Part shown: positions 1 to 10,700 of the stretch, one piece after another
Numbering within the stretch: position 1 is the first letter of the stretch
How the letters are laid out: every line of letters begins with the position of its first letter
Assembly (NCBI RefSeq): GCF_040629175.1
Contig: NZ_JBEXUX010000039.1
Location: forward strand, 1 to 64,000
Direction: 5' to 3'
Length of the DNA: 64,000 nt
DNA from: Embleya sp040629175
GTDB lineage: Bacteria; Actinomycetota; Actinomycetes; Streptomycetales; Streptomycetaceae
Made by a program: the position numbers and the translations under genes
Notes under the pieces: generated by a model
The model's input: only the letters and a program-made list of their open reading frames with translations
Told to the model about the DNA's origin: nothing
Databases searched by the model: none

Positions 1-132
1 AGCGAATCCGCTGCCCGAAAGCGCCCTCGGGGCGAGCGGCGGAATCGGCGGGCGGATCGGACGGCGGGCGCGAGGAATCGGCGCCGATCGGATCGAGCAG
101 GCCGCGGTCGTCTGTGTGCGGGGCCGAATCCG

Positions 133-999
133 CTACCGCCCGGCGCCCGCACCCGCGCGCACGACCTTCGTCCGCGCGCGTTCGATCGAGGCGTGCACGA
201 CCGGCTCGAACGCGGGCCCCAGCAACCTGGTGCCCAGGTCCATGACCTTCGCGTCGAGGCCGATGCACAGGCGGGTGCGACCCTTGCGCACGCCGGTGAG
301 GATCACCCGCGCCGCGTCCTGGGCCGTGGTCTTGGACAACGAGTCGTGCACCGCGGCGACCTCGGCGCGGTCGGTTCCCTCCGCCGCCCGCGAGTTGTGC
401 ACGATCGAGGTCTTGATCCCGCCGGGATACGCGGTGGTCACCCCGATCGGGCTGCCCTCACGGCGCAGTTCGTTGCGCAGCGACTCGGAGAAGCCCCGGA
501 CGGCGTACTTCGTCGCCGAATAGGCGCTGCGCATGGGCATGCCGAACAGGCCGAACGAGGAGGAGACGTTGACGACGTGCGCCCCGTGGGCCGGATCGGC
601 CCGGCGCAGGTGCGGCAGGAAGGCCTTGGTGCCGTGTGCCACGCCCCAGAAGTTGACGCCCATGATCCATTCGAAGTCGGCCCACTCCATCTCGTCCACG
701 CTCGCGGTCAACGCCACTCCGGCGTTGTTGATCACCAGGTTGACCTGGCCGAAGCGCGCCGCGGTGGTGTCCGCCCAGTCCTGCACCATGGTGCGCTGCG
801 CGACGTCGACCACGTCGGCGTGCACCTGTTCCGCACCCGCCTGCCGGGCCTGCTCCGCGGTCGCGGTCAGCCCCTCCGCGTCGACGTCGGACAGGGCCAA
901 CCGCGCGCCGTGTTCGGCCAGGGCCAACGCGAGTGCCCGGCCGATTCCGGAAGCGGCTCCCGTCACCGTGCACACGCGTCCTGCGTAGTCTCGAATCAC
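133..999 (-). CDS. Short-chain dehydrogenase/reductase (SDR)
   Basis: A classical NAD(P)-dependent SDR of about 288 residues. The Rossmann nucleotide-binding motif TGAASGIG lies near the N-terminus, followed by NNAG (structural), a serine in VNVSSSFG and the catalytic YSATK (Tyr-x3-Lys). The GTG at 999 is chosen because GGAGTG sits 5 bases upstream; an in-frame ATG at 1059 would add 20 residues unlike the family. It is the last gene of a minus-strand group with a thioesterase and an MMPL exporter, back to back with the PUFA-synthase-like genes, so it may reduce a keto group or oxidise an alcohol on the cluster's lipid product. That role is inferred; the family assignment is firm and the substrate is unknown. 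Confidence 0.85.
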   Translation of the reverse strand: MIRDYAGRVCTVTGAASGIGRALALALAEHGARLALSDVDAEGLTATAEQARQAGAEQVHADVVDVAQRTMVQDWADTTAARFGQVNLVINNAGVALTASVDEMEWADFEWIMGVNFWGVAHGTKAFLPHLRRADPAHGAHVVNVSSSFGLFGMPMRSAYSATKYAVRGFSESLRNELRREGSPIGVTTAYPGGIKTSIVHNSRAAEGTDRAEVAAVHDSLSKTTAQDAARVILTGVRKGRTRLCIGLDAKVMDLGTRLLGPAFEPVVHASIERARTKVVRAGAGAGR

Positions 1000-1060
1000 G
1001 GATTCACTCCAAACACTCGACACACTCGACAACTTCGAACGACGGGCCCGGCCCCGCAAC

Positions 1061-1855
1061 TCAGGAGAAGGCGCCGACGGTGGTGCGCAGATCGGTGGAG
1101 AGGTCCGTCAGCAGACTCGGCAACGCCTCGTGGACGTACAGGTGGCCGCCGGGGTAGGTGCGCAGTCGGATGGGCCGGGTGGTCTGCTCCTGCCAATTCG
1201 ACAGGGATTCCACGGCGACCAGGGTGTCGTCGCGGGCACCGAAGACACTCAACGCACAATCCAACGGCGCCTCGTGGACGTATCGGTGCTGAAGGGCCAA
1301 CAGCAGATCGGCCATCATCGGCGGCCCGAAGGCCGTCATCGCGCCCTGGTCCCGAAACACCTCGGGCGGCAGCAGGTCGGTGAGTCCCAATTGCCGCCAG
1401 GGCTGGTCGGACACCAGGATCGGTCGGCAGGCCCGCGCGAACGCGCCTCCCTGCGGCGGCGGAACGGCGGACACGGCCAGCAACGACGGCATCGGGTGGC
1501 CGCAACGGCGCAGCTCGCGCACGGTGTCGAAGGCGATCATCGCGCCGATGCTGTGGCCGAAGAAGACGTAGGGGCGGCCGTCGTCCGCTTCCAGGACGAG
1601 TTCCGCCACCATCGCGCTGAGTTGCGCGGGATCGGTGAGGGAGACCTCGCCCGTCCGGGCCCCACGACCGGGAAGTCGTACGGCCGTCAGTTCGACCGAA
1701 TCCGGCAGGTAATCGACCCACGGCGCGAACATCATGGCGTCCGCGCCCGCATAGGGGATGGTGAACATCCGCATCGGGGCGAGCGGCCGGGTGGTGAAAG
1801 TGACAAGGTCCGGACGTGGAGAGCGAGTTCCGAGGGGGCGGCAGATGGATTCCAC
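1061..1855 (-). CDS. Type II thioesterase
   Basis: An alpha/beta-hydrolase thioesterase of the kind that accompanies polyketide and nonribosomal peptide synthetases, usually about 250 residues. It shows the opening strand and oxyanion region FTIPYAGADA, the nucleophile elbow GHSIGA and a C-terminal catalytic histidine in PGGHLYVHE. Such enzymes hydrolyse stalled or wrong acyl chains from carrier proteins, and some release the final product. The start is uncertain. The GTG at 1855 has only a weak GAGAA upstream, and an internal ATG at 1774 falls almost at the core fold. The frame stays open to 1990, but that part is less GC-rich and looks non-coding. It lies between the SDR and MMPL genes and probably serves the adjacent megasynthase. 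Confidence 0.85.
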   Translation of the reverse strand: MESICRPLGTRSPRPDLVTFTTRPLAPMRMFTIPYAGADAMMFAPWVDYLPDSVELTAVRLPGRGARTGEVSLTDPAQLSAMVAELVLEADDGRPYVFFGHSIGAMIAFDTVRELRRCGHPMPSLLAVSAVPPPQGGAFARACRPILVSDQPWRQLGLTDLLPPEVFRDQGAMTAFGPPMMADLLLALQHRYVHEAPLDCALSVFGARDDTLVAVESLSNWQEQTTRPIRLRTYPGGHLYVHEALPSLLTDLSTDLRTTVGAFS

Positions 1856-2074
1856 AGGCGATTCTCGATTCTCGATTCGTCGTACGGGAAAAGGCTTGGG
1901 GATCGGGCGTGTTCGGCGAAATCCCGCCGATCGCGCAGACTCTATGCCCTTGTGGGAGTCGAGTCGGAAACAATCCCCCGAACGGGGCAATGCCGCCGGC
2001 GTGAATTCGAAATACCGGAACAGCCTTGCGAATCCGGTGATTTGCCATTCGTGCCGGAGAACGCGACCGGCCGC

Positions 2075-4474
2075 TCAGGACTGCGGTCGGTCCGCCGTGT
2101 CGTGGCCGGCGTCCGCCGCCCGACCGACGAGTTCGGGTTGGGCCTCGGTGCGCGCGTCGGGCAGTTTCGGGCCCGCTTCGCGGGGGCGGCGTCGGGGCAA
2201 CGACCAGGACGGCGCCCACCAGTTGGCCCGGCCGGTGAGTTGCATCAGGGCCGGGACCAGGACGCCGCGTACGACGGTGGCGTCCACGACCACCGCGACC
2301 GCGAGGCCGACCCCGACCGTCTTGAGCAGCGTGACGTGCGACATGGTCAGCGCGACCATGGAGGCGGCGACGATCAGGGCCGCGGCGGTGAACAACCGGC
2401 CGGTGTGCTCGATCCCGAAGACGATCGACCGGGTGTTGTCCCCGGTGCGCACGAACTCCTCCTTGATCCGGGCGAGCAGGAAGACCTCGTAGTCCACCGA
2501 GATGCCGAAGGCGACCGCCAGGGTGAGCAGCGGCATCGTCGTCTCCAAGGAGCCGCCGGTGACGAAGTCGCCCACCAGTCGGCGCAGATGACCGTCCTGG
2601 AAGACGTAGACGATGGCCCCCAGGCTCGCGGTCATGCTGAGCAGGCCCATCACGACCGCCTTGATCGGCACCAGGACGCTGCGGGTGAACAGGAAGAGCA
2701 TCACCAGGGTGCCGACCAGCATGATCGCCGCGCCGTAGGGGAGTGCCTCGCGCAGCGTGTGTTTGGTGTCGGTCAGCTCCGCCGCCTTGCCCGCGACCAG
2801 GTGTGGCCCCGGAGCGGGCAGGGTGCGCAACCGGTGCACCAGTGCGACCGTTTCCGGTGCCTGGCTGTCGGCGGTGCCGACCACGCGCAACACGCTGCCC
2901 GGTACGGCGGGGCGGGCCGGGTCCGGTGGTACCACCGGACGCACGGCCACTCGGGTGCTGTCGTCGGGGGTGGGCTCGTTCGTCGTCGTGTCCGGCAACT
3001 CCGGGCCGGGCACCGGCAGTCCGGCGCGATAGTCGCCGGTGTCGGCGACCACGTGCGCGACATGGGGCAAAGCCGACAATCGTCGGGCGTACGCGTCGAT
3101 CTCGGCTGCGTCGGTCACCGCGTTCGCCCGGGGCAGGATCACCGGGATGATCCGCTCGGGCGGGTCGGCGAAGTCGTCGCGCAACAGGTTTGCGGTGCGG
3201 TGTGGTTCGGAGGCGGTCGGCAGGATCTTCTCGTCGATGGTGGTGAATCGCGCGTGCAGGAAGGGCACGGCCAGGAGCAGCAGGAGCGCGGCGGCGGCGC
3301 CCCCGCACAGCACCGCCCGGCCGGTGGCCAGGGTGGCGATCCGACGCCAGAGGGGACTGCCGCCACCCACGCGGGCGGTCTTGCCGCGAAAGCGGCGGAA
3401 CGGGTCCAGCCGATCCAGGCGTGGCCCCAATACGGCCAGCAGCGCGGGCAGTACGAGCAGCGAGGTCAGCGCCGAGATGATCACCACCAGGATCGACGCC
3501 CACGCCAACGAGCGCAGCAGTTCCAGCGGGAAGACGAACAGCGCGGACAGACACAGGGCCACGGTCGCGGCGGAGAACAGCACGGCACGACCGGCGGTGG
3601 CCATGCTGCGTGCGATGGCCCGGCTCGATGCGACGCCCTGGGAGAGTTCCTCGCGATAGCGGGTCACGATGAACAGGGCGTAGTCGACGGAGAGTGCGAA
3701 GCCCAGTGCCGCGCAGATGTTGATCGCGAACACGGTGATCGGCATGGTCAGCGTCAAGGTGGCCAGGACCGCCAGGGCGCCGGCCACCGAGACGGCGCCG
3801 ACGGCGAGCGGGATCGCCGCCGCCGTCAGTGATCCGAAGGCCAACAGCAGGATGATCATGGTCAGCGGTGCCGCCAGCAATTCCCCGCGCTTGAGGTCGC
3901 GTTCGGATTCGTCGGTGGCCTGCGCGTTCAGCCACGCGGGCCCGGTGGCATCGACCCGCAGCCCGCCGGCGGCCTTGCGCACGGCGGGGACCAGGGCGCG
4001 CGAGGCGACGGCCGAGTCGCGTTCGGTGCCCGCCAGGTCGACCCGGATCAGTGCGCCCTTGCCGTCCCGGGAGCGCAACAGGGGGGAGCCGGTGCTCCAG
4101 TAGGACTGCGCCCGGGTCACGCCCGGTCGTCCCCCGACCAGTGCGGTGAGCCGGCGGCCCGTCTCGGCGACCTCGGCGTCGTCCACGGACGTGCCGGCGC
4201 GGACGTAGAAGACCAGGTCCGCGGCTTTCGCCCCGTAGCGGGCGGCGACCCGTTCGGCCTCGGCGGCCCGGGTCCCGGTCGCGGTGAATCCGCCGTTGGA
4301 CCAGCGGTCCCGGGCGCCGGCGACCACCGTGGCGGCCAGTACCAGCACGATCATCGCGCCGACCAGGAGCAGCCGGCGATGTCGCACGCACAGCCCGGCG
4401 AGGCGGCTCAGCGGGTCGCCGGCCGGGTCCGGTGTCTCGTGCTCGGGAGGTGGTGCCGGGATGGTGTCGAGCAT
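2075..4474 (-). CDS. MMPL/RND-family lipid exporter
   Basis: An inner-membrane transporter of about 799 residues, the usual size for actinobacterial MMPL proteins, which export lipids, glycolipids or polyketide lipids using the proton gradient. A first membrane segment lies near residues 35-52 and a large extracytoplasmic loop follows. The protein then repeats itself: each half carries a helix bundle with the signature SVDYALFIVTRYREEL in the first and SVDYEVFLLARIKEEF in the second, whose Asp-Tyr pair is the proton-relay site of the family. The ATG at 4474 is chosen because GGGAGGA lies 6 bases upstream. It is the first gene of the minus-strand group, divergent from the thioester reductase, and is the natural candidate for exporting the cluster's product. 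Confidence 0.93.
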   Translation of the reverse strand: MLDTIPAPPPEHETPDPAGDPLSRLAGLCVRHRRLLLVGAMIVLVLAATVVAGARDRWSNGGFTATGTRAAEAERVAARYGAKAADLVFYVRAGTSVDDAEVAETGRRLTALVGGRPGVTRAQSYWSTGSPLLRSRDGKGALIRVDLAGTERDSAVASRALVPAVRKAAGGLRVDATGPAWLNAQATDESERDLKRGELLAAPLTMIILLLAFGSLTAAAIPLAVGAVSVAGALAVLATLTLTMPITVFAINICAALGFALSVDYALFIVTRYREELSQGVASSRAIARSMATAGRAVLFSAATVALCLSALFVFPLELLRSLAWASILVVIISALTSLLVLPALLAVLGPRLDRLDPFRRFRGKTARVGGGSPLWRRIATLATGRAVLCGGAAAALLLLLAVPFLHARFTTIDEKILPTASEPHRTANLLRDDFADPPERIIPVILPRANAVTDAAEIDAYARRLSALPHVAHVVADTGDYRAGLPVPGPELPDTTTNEPTPDDSTRVAVRPVVPPDPARPAVPGSVLRVVGTADSQAPETVALVHRLRTLPAPGPHLVAGKAAELTDTKHTLREALPYGAAIMLVGTLVMLFLFTRSVLVPIKAVVMGLLSMTASLGAIVYVFQDGHLRRLVGDFVTGGSLETTMPLLTLAVAFGISVDYEVFLLARIKEEFVRTGDNTRSIVFGIEHTGRLFTAAALIVAASMVALTMSHVTLLKTVGVGLAVAVVVDATVVRGVLVPALMQLTGRANWWAPSWSLPRRRPREAGPKLPDARTEAQPELVGRAADAGHDTADRPQS

Positions 4475-4961
4475 TGCGTGTCCTCCCAGGACGACGTCGT
4501 CTGTGCGATGGGCTGAGGACGTCCGTGAACCGGGATCGGGTGCGGACGTGGCGAACCCCCGGCCGCCATCGCATCGGGGCGGCCGGCGAGGGGCGAATCC
4601 TGGTGCCGATGATCCGCCGGGTCCACGGATATTCGGAGGAATTGTTCGTGCCGCAAACGAGGGTACCGCCCGCGCGGACCGCAACTCGTGATTGCCCACC
4701 CCGGCTGCCCGATACGAATAAATCGTATGTATAAGAATCGGATATACGCGTCCGATCGGCGGGATGGGGATGTGGATATTTGACCGTTATGCCGGTCTGG
4801 ACAATGATGAATTATGCCCACCGGTCGGCATGCACGGAACTAGGCCATACCGGTGAATCTGACTTCCCGGGCCGTGGCCTGGACTATTGCACCGTCCCGC
4901 CATGGATAGGATCGACGCGCAATACCGGCCATCGGTTCCCCCGGAGAAGAGGAATGAGACC
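4475..4961. promoter_or_regulatory. Divergent control region of the PUFA-like cluster
   Basis: This 487-base stretch separates the divergent MMPL and thioester-reductase genes and has no convincing gene. Its middle (about 4710-4760) is much more AT-rich than the surroundings. It holds two inverted repeats: ATACGA-N5-TCGTAT at 4712-4728 and TCGGA-N8-TCCGA at 4738-4755. Both arms of the cluster are probably transcribed outward from here. Confidence 0.6.
4712..4728. promoter_or_regulatory. Candidate operator palindrome
   Basis: A perfect inverted repeat, ATACGA-ATAAA-TCGTAT, lies in the AT-rich core between the two divergent transcription units. Its 17-base size suits a dimeric regulator. No regulator gene lies next to it, so the binding protein is unknown. 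Confidence 0.4.
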
Positions 4962-6056
4962 GTGCAGGTTACATTGACTGGCGGCACCGGTTTCCTGGGT
5001 CTGCGGCTCGTTCGTGAACTCGTGAATCGGAATTGCTCAGTCTCGCTGCTCTCGCGCCGCGGCAGTACGAGTGCGATCGACCGAATCTCCCAGGCCCTCG
5101 GGCGCCTGGGCGAGACGCCGGATTTCATTCAGAAATTTCGCCGCCGCGCCGACGAGGTGGACATCGATATCGAGCGCCCCCTGTTCGGCCTCCCGGACGA
5201 CCGGGTGGAAAAGCTCGTCCGGCGGACCGACATGTTCCTCCACAGCGCCGGAAACATCGACCTCAATACGGGCGCCCGGGCGATCCGACCGGTGAACGTC
5301 AACGGAACGCAAAATTTCCTCGACATCGCCGCGCGCAGCCCGCACGGCGCGCCGTTCTGCCATGTCAGCACCGCGTTCGTGGCGGGCGCCCGCCGGTCGG
5401 GCACCGTCACCGAGGCCGACCTGATCGACACGTACGGCTTCGAGAACGAATACGAGCGGTCCAAGTGCGACGCCGAATCCCTGGTGCGCCAGTGGTCTCG
5501 GGAAAACGGAATGCCGGCGTTGATCATGAGGCCGAGCATTCTGCTGACCGACCGCGCGCCGGCCCCGGGACTCCCGGCCCACCCCTTTCAGACCATCAGC
5601 GCCCTGTTGCGCGCGTCGACGATCGAAAGAGGGATCGCCGGACTCTCCATTCCGCGCGGCCTGCGCCCGGTCATTCACATGCAGGGACGGGCCGACGCGC
5701 GGCTGAACTGCCTCCCCGTCGAGGACGCCGCGCGGGCCATCGTGAGCATCGCCGCGGAACGCCGGTCCAAGGATCCGGAGACATACCACATCGTGCACCC
5801 GGACGACGTGTCCGCCGCGACGCTCATCGATCTTTTCGAGAAATTTGCACCCATCCGCATCGTGCTCAAGCCCGAACTGCCCGAGAATCTCTCCCCGGCC
5901 GAGCAGCGCTTTCACAGCTACGCCGGGTTCGCCGCGTATTTCCGGCACACCAGGGTCTTCGACGACCGCAACGCGCGCCGTGTCCTGGGTGGGTCCTGTT
6001 CGCGGACGACCGTCGACATGGCCTATCTCCTGGCCGGGACGCACGGGATTCTTTGA
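4962..6056 (+). CDS. Thioester-reductase-like extended SDR
   Basis: An extended SDR of about 364 residues related to the male-sterility/thioester-reductase group (NAD_binding_4). These enzymes reduce acyl thioesters on carrier proteins or CoA to aldehydes or alcohols. It starts almost directly with the Rossmann motif TGGTGFLG and has a serine in HVSTAFV and a Tyr-x3-Lys in EYERSK. The GTG at 4962 is preferred because GAGGAA lies 7 bases upstream; an ATG at 4902 and a TTG at 4887 lack ribosome sites. As first gene before the PfaD-, PfaA- and PfaC-like genes, it may release the finished chain reductively. A role as epimerase or ketoreductase cannot be excluded. Confidence 0.75.
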   Translation: MQVTLTGGTGFLGLRLVRELVNRNCSVSLLSRRGSTSAIDRISQALGRLGETPDFIQKFRRRADEVDIDIERPLFGLPDDRVEKLVRRTDMFLHSAGNIDLNTGARAIRPVNVNGTQNFLDIAARSPHGAPFCHVSTAFVAGARRSGTVTEADLIDTYGFENEYERSKCDAESLVRQWSRENGMPALIMRPSILLTDRAPAPGLPAHPFQTISALLRASTIERGIAGLSIPRGLRPVIHMQGRADARLNCLPVEDAARAIVSIAAERRSKDPETYHIVHPDDVSAATLIDLFEKFAPIRIVLKPELPENLSPAEQRFHSYAGFAAYFRHTRVFDDRNARRVLGGSCSRTTVDMAYLLAGTHGIL

Positions 6057-6082
6057 CGGGTCGACACAGGATTCTTTGACGG
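6046..6082 (+). repeat. 14-bp direct repeat around a stop codon
   Basis: GGATTCTTTGACGG occurs at 6046-6059 and again at 6069-6082. The first copy contains the TGA stop of the thioester-reductase-like gene. The second lies in the gap before the PfaD-like gene and looks like a small local duplication. Confidence 0.6.
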
Positions 6083-6130
6083 TCGGCGAAGTCCGACAAC
6101 CTTTCCGAAAGGCCACAGGAGAAACCGTTC

Positions 6131-7717
6131 ATGACCATCGGACTGCAGGCAGCACCCCGTCGTGACGTGTCGGATCCCACCGCCGACGGTCTCCTGGCCG
6201 TGCTTCGCCAACCGCGAAGCATGGCCACGATCGTTCGGCGCCTGTTCGACTCCGTGACCGGCGCCGTCCTGGGTGACGCGCCCGTCGACGGCTGCGAAGT
6301 CGTCGGCACCCTCTCTCCGTTGTATCCCGAATGGCTCGGCGATCGTTCCTTCACCACCGACCACGGCGTGCGATTCCCGTACGTGGCAGGTGAGATGGCG
6401 CAGGGAATCGCGGGCGTGGCGATGGTCAAGGCGATGGCCCGGGCCGACCTGCTGGGCATCTTCGGCGCGGCCGGACTGCCGATCGAGGCGGTTCGCCGCG
6501 CCATCGAGGAACTGCGCCGCGAACTGCCCGAACACGCCCCGTGGGGGGTGAACATCATCCACAACCCGCACTCGCCCGCCTGGGAGAACGAGGTGGCCGC
6601 CCTGGCCATCGCCCACGGCGTGCGCTGCGTGTCGGTGTCGGCCTTCAGCAACGTCACCCGCGCGCTCGTGCACTGTTGCGCCGCCGGGCTGCAGGTGCGC
6701 GCGGACGGTCGGGTGGTCCGCCCGCGGATGATGATGGCCAAGGTCTCGCGCCCCGAGGTCGCCGAACAGTTCCTCGCACCGGCGCCCCCCGAGCTGCTGC
6801 GCGAACTGGTCGCCGAGGGGCTGCTGACCGCCGACGAGGCGGCGCTGGCGGCCGGTGTGCCGATGGTCGACGACCTCACCGTGGAGTCCGACAGCGGCGG
6901 GCACACCGACGGCAGGCCGTTGTCCACCGCCCTCCCGCAGATCCTGGCCCTGCGGGACGCGGTCGCCCACCGGCACGGCATCGCACCGCGTACCAGGATC
7001 GGTGCGGCCGGCGGCCTGGGCACCCCGCACGCGGTTGCCGCCGCGTTCGCGATGGGCGCCGCGTACGTGGTGACCGGATCGGTCAACCAGCTCAGCCTGG
7101 AGGCCGATACCTCGGACCGGGCCCGCACCATGCTCCAGGCCGCGGACACCATGGACGTGGCCATGGCGCCGTCTGCGGACATGTTCGAGATGGGCTCGAA
7201 GGTACAAGTCCTCAGTCGCGGCACGATGTTCGCCGCCCGGGCCTCCAAGCTCTTCCAGCTCTACCGCGACCACGAGTCGCTGGAGGACATCCCGCCGGCC
7301 CAGATCGCCCGACTGGAACGCGAGATGTTCCGCCAGTCGGTCGACCAAGTGTGGGCACAGACCGAGGAGTTCTGGCGCACCAGGGAGCCGGCGCAGGCCG
7401 ACCGGGCGGCGGTGGACGGCAAGCACCGGATGGCGCTGGTGTTCCGCTGGTACCTGGGCATGTCCAGCACCTGGGCGACCACCGGAGCCGCCGACCGCAG
7501 TGTGGACTACCAGATCTGGTGCGGCCCCGCGGTGGGCGCGTTCAACGACTGGCGCAGGGACGGCTTCCTCGCCGATCCGGCGAACCTGTCCGTCGTGCAG
7601 ATCGCCCGCAACCTCATGGAGGGCGCGACGGTCCTGACCCGCGCCCAACAACTGCGCAGCCACGGTGTCGACCTGCCCGCCCAGGCGTTCACCTTCCCCG
7701 CCCACGAACTGCTCTGA
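6131..7717 (+). CDS. PfaD-like FMN enoyl reductase
   Basis: A 528-residue protein of the PfaD family, the stand-alone trans-acting enoyl reductase of PUFA and heterocyst-glycolipid type synthases. It is a TIM barrel related to 2-nitropropane dioxygenase and uses FMN and NADPH. Visible marks are WGVNIIHNP near the N-terminal third, the phosphate-binding stretch AAGGLGTP and the following ATG-type loop VVTGSVNQ. The length matches PfaD proteins. The ATG at 6131 has AGGAG 9 bases upstream. It is followed after 22 bases by the PfaA-like gene, so both are surely co-transcribed. It would reduce enoyl intermediates on the tandem carrier proteins in selected elongation cycles. Confidence 0.9.
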   Translation: MTIGLQAAPRRDVSDPTADGLLAVLRQPRSMATIVRRLFDSVTGAVLGDAPVDGCEVVGTLSPLYPEWLGDRSFTTDHGVRFPYVAGEMAQGIAGVAMVKAMARADLLGIFGAAGLPIEAVRRAIEELRRELPEHAPWGVNIIHNPHSPAWENEVAALAIAHGVRCVSVSAFSNVTRALVHCCAAGLQVRADGRVVRPRMMMAKVSRPEVAEQFLAPAPPELLRELVAEGLLTADEAALAAGVPMVDDLTVESDSGGHTDGRPLSTALPQILALRDAVAHRHGIAPRTRIGAAGGLGTPHAVAAAFAMGAAYVVTGSVNQLSLEADTSDRARTMLQAADTMDVAMAPSADMFEMGSKVQVLSRGTMFAARASKLFQLYRDHESLEDIPPAQIARLEREMFRQSVDQVWAQTEEFWRTREPAQADRAAVDGKHRMALVFRWYLGMSSTWATTGAADRSVDYQIWCGPAVGAFNDWRRDGFLADPANLSVVQIARNLMEGATVLTRAQQLRSHGVDLPAQAFTFPAHELL

Positions 7718-7739
7718 ATCGCACATCGCAAGGAGTCCC

Positions 7740-10700
7740 GTGCCCGAGAGCTCCCGTCCCTCCCAACCGCCCATCGCCGTCGTCGGTCTGAGCACCCTGC
7801 TGCCCGGTTCCTCGGACGTCGGCGGGTTCTGGCGCGACGTGGTCAACGCCCGTGACCTCATCCGAGACGTGCCGGAAACCCACTGGCTCGTGAGCGATCA
7901 CTATTCGAGCGACCCCACCGCCCCCGACAAGACCTACGGCAAGCGCGGCGCGTTCATGTCGCCGGTGGCCTTCGACCCGCTGGCCTTCGGCACCCCGCCG
8001 TCCACCATCGACGCCACCGACACGGCGCAACTGCTGAGCCTGATCGCGGCCGAACACGTTCTCCGGGACGCCTGCGGCGACCAGGGCCCGTCCGAGACGC
8101 TGCGCGAACGCACCGGCATCATCCTGGGAGCCAGCCCCACCGAGCTGGCCTTTCGCATGTCGTTCCGGTCCCAACGGCCCACCTGGCGCCGGGTCATGCT
8201 CGCGCGCGGAGTGGCCGAGCCGAAGGCCGACGAGCTGTGCGACGCCATCGCCGCCTCGTATCCGGTGTGGAAGGAAAGCTCCTTCCCGGGCATGCTCACC
8301 AACGTCATCGCCGGCCGCGTGGCAAGGCACTTCGACCTGCACGGCAGCAACTACACCACCGACGCGGCCTGCGCCAGCTCGCTGTCCGCGATGAGCGCGG
8401 CCATCGACGAACTCACGCTCGGCCGCGCCGACATGATGATCACCGGTGGCGTGGACCCGCTGTGCGACGCGTTCGGCTTCACCTGCTTCAGCAAGACCCC
8501 GGCGCTGTCCCCGTCGGGCGAGTGCCGCCCCTTCTCCGCCGACGCCGACGGCACCCTCCTGGGTGAGGCGGTGGCCATGGTGATGCTCAAGCGCCTGGCC
8601 GACGCCGAGCGGGACGGCGACCGCATCTATGCGGTCATTCGCGGTGTCGGCACCTCCTCCGACGGACGCGGCTCCTCGATCTACGCCCCCGCCGTCGCCG
8701 GCCAGGTCCGCGCGTTGCGCCGGGCCTACGCCAGCGCGGGCTACAGCCACGCCACGGTGGAACTGATCGAGGCGCACGGCACCGGCACCAAGGCCGGCGA
8801 CACCGCCGAAGTGACGGCCCTGCAAGAGGTGTTCGGCTCGGGCGACCCCGCCGACATCGCCCGCTGCGCGCTCGGTTCGGTGAAGTCGCAGATCGGCCAC
8901 ACCCGCACCGCCGCGGGCGCCGTCGGCCTGGCCAAGGCCGCCCTCGCCCTGCACCACAAGATCCTGCCGCCCACCCTCAAGGCGGACCGGACCGACCCCG
9001 CCCTGGAACTGGAAAAGGGTCCCTTCTACCTGAGCACCCGGACCCGGCCCTGGATCCGCGACACCGACCACCCGCGCCGGGCCTCGGTATCCAGCTTCGG
9101 GTTCGGCGGTACCAACTTCCACGTCACGCTGGAGGAGCACCGCACGGCCGAACCCGCCGCGGCGGGCCGGGAGTACACCCGCAGCGCGCCGAGCGAACTG
9201 GTGCTGTTGAGCGCCGAGTCCGGCCCCGCACTGGTCACCGCACTGGACGCGCTGAGCGCCGACACCGCGCCGCCGGCCGACCTGGCGCGCCGGACCCAAC
9301 TCGCCTTCGACGCGGCGGCGGCCCACCGGTTGTGCCTGGTCGTGCGCGACGAGGACGACCTGCGGGCCCAGGCGGCCGACGCCCGGGAGCGGATCTCGGC
9401 CGAACCGCAGACCGCGTTCCACACGCCCACCGGCGTGCGCTACGCGTGCGGCCCCGCCGCGGCCGACAAGATCGCGCTGCTGTTCCCGGGACAGGGCAGC
9501 CAATACCCCGACATGGGGTCGGACGTCGTGCTGCACCAGCCGCACGCGCTCGCCGCGTGGGACCGGCTGGCCGGCTTCGAGGTCGACGGATACCCCCTGT
9601 ACCGCACCGTCTTCCCGCCGCCGGTCGTGGACCAGGCGCAGGAACGCGCGCAGACCGAACGGCTCAAGGCCACCGAGTGCGCGCAACCGGCGCTCGCCGC
9701 CCACGCGTTGATGATCGGTTCGATCCTGGGAGCGGTCGGCTTCGAGCCCGACTGCGTGGCGGGCCACAGCTTCGGCGAACTCGCCGCGCTGCACGCGGCC
9801 GGCGTCTACGACGACGACACCCTGATGGCCCTGGCCCGCGCGCGCGGCGAACTCCTGCGCGACGCGAGCAAGGTGTCCGGTGCGATGCTCGCCGTCACCG
9901 CCACCGCCAAGGAAGCCGACGACCTGGTCCGCGGCATCCGCCGAGCCTGGGTCGCCAACTACAACTCCCCGACGCAACACGTCGTCTCGGGCGCGGAATC
10001 CGCGATCGTCAAGGTGGAGAAGCGCGCGGCCGAGCAACAGCTCACCACGCAACGGCTCGCCGTCTCCTGCGCCTTCCACAGCCCGCTGCTGCAGTCCGCG
10101 ACCACCGGATGGCGCCCCACGCTGGAACAGCACGAGTTCGCGGCGCCGAAGCTGCCCGTGTACGGCAACGCGGATGCCAAGCCGTACCCCGGCACGGCGC
10201 CCGAGATCCGCACCGTGCTGCACGATCACGTCACCTCCTCCGTGCGGTTCGCCGAAATGATCCTGGCCATGTACCAGGACGGCGTCCGCACGTTCGTCGA
10301 GGCCGGACCGGGCACGGTACTCACCGGCCTGGTCGGCAGGATCCTCGCGGACCGGCCCCACGTCGCGCTGAGCGCCGACCACACCCGGGGCTCCGGACTC
10401 ACCGCACTGCACCGCGTCCTGGGCGCGCTGGCCGTCGCCGGACGCCCCCTGGACTTCGCCCCGCTGTGGGCCTCGTTCACCTCGAGCACTCCTTCGCCAT
10501 CATCGACAAGGACGGGTATGACCATCCCCATCTCCGGTCCGAACCCCGACGTGGGCCACCGCGAGAGCACCCCCGCCGCCCCCGCCATGCGCGAGCCGGG
10601 CACCGGGTTCGTGCCGGCCGCCCCGACCCCGCCGGTCGCCGCGGCGCTCCCGCCGGCACCGGCGCTCGCCGTGACCCAGGCGGCGCCGCCCGCCCGCGTC

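Noticed and set aside
1..132. A gene fragment at the left edge
   Set aside because: No frame shows a convincing protein in this short stretch.
996..4574. An 1192-codon open frame on the minus strand across the thioesterase and MMPL genes
   Set aside because: It runs in another frame of clear family members, is Arg/Gly/Pro-rich and shows no domain; it is a GC-driven shadow.
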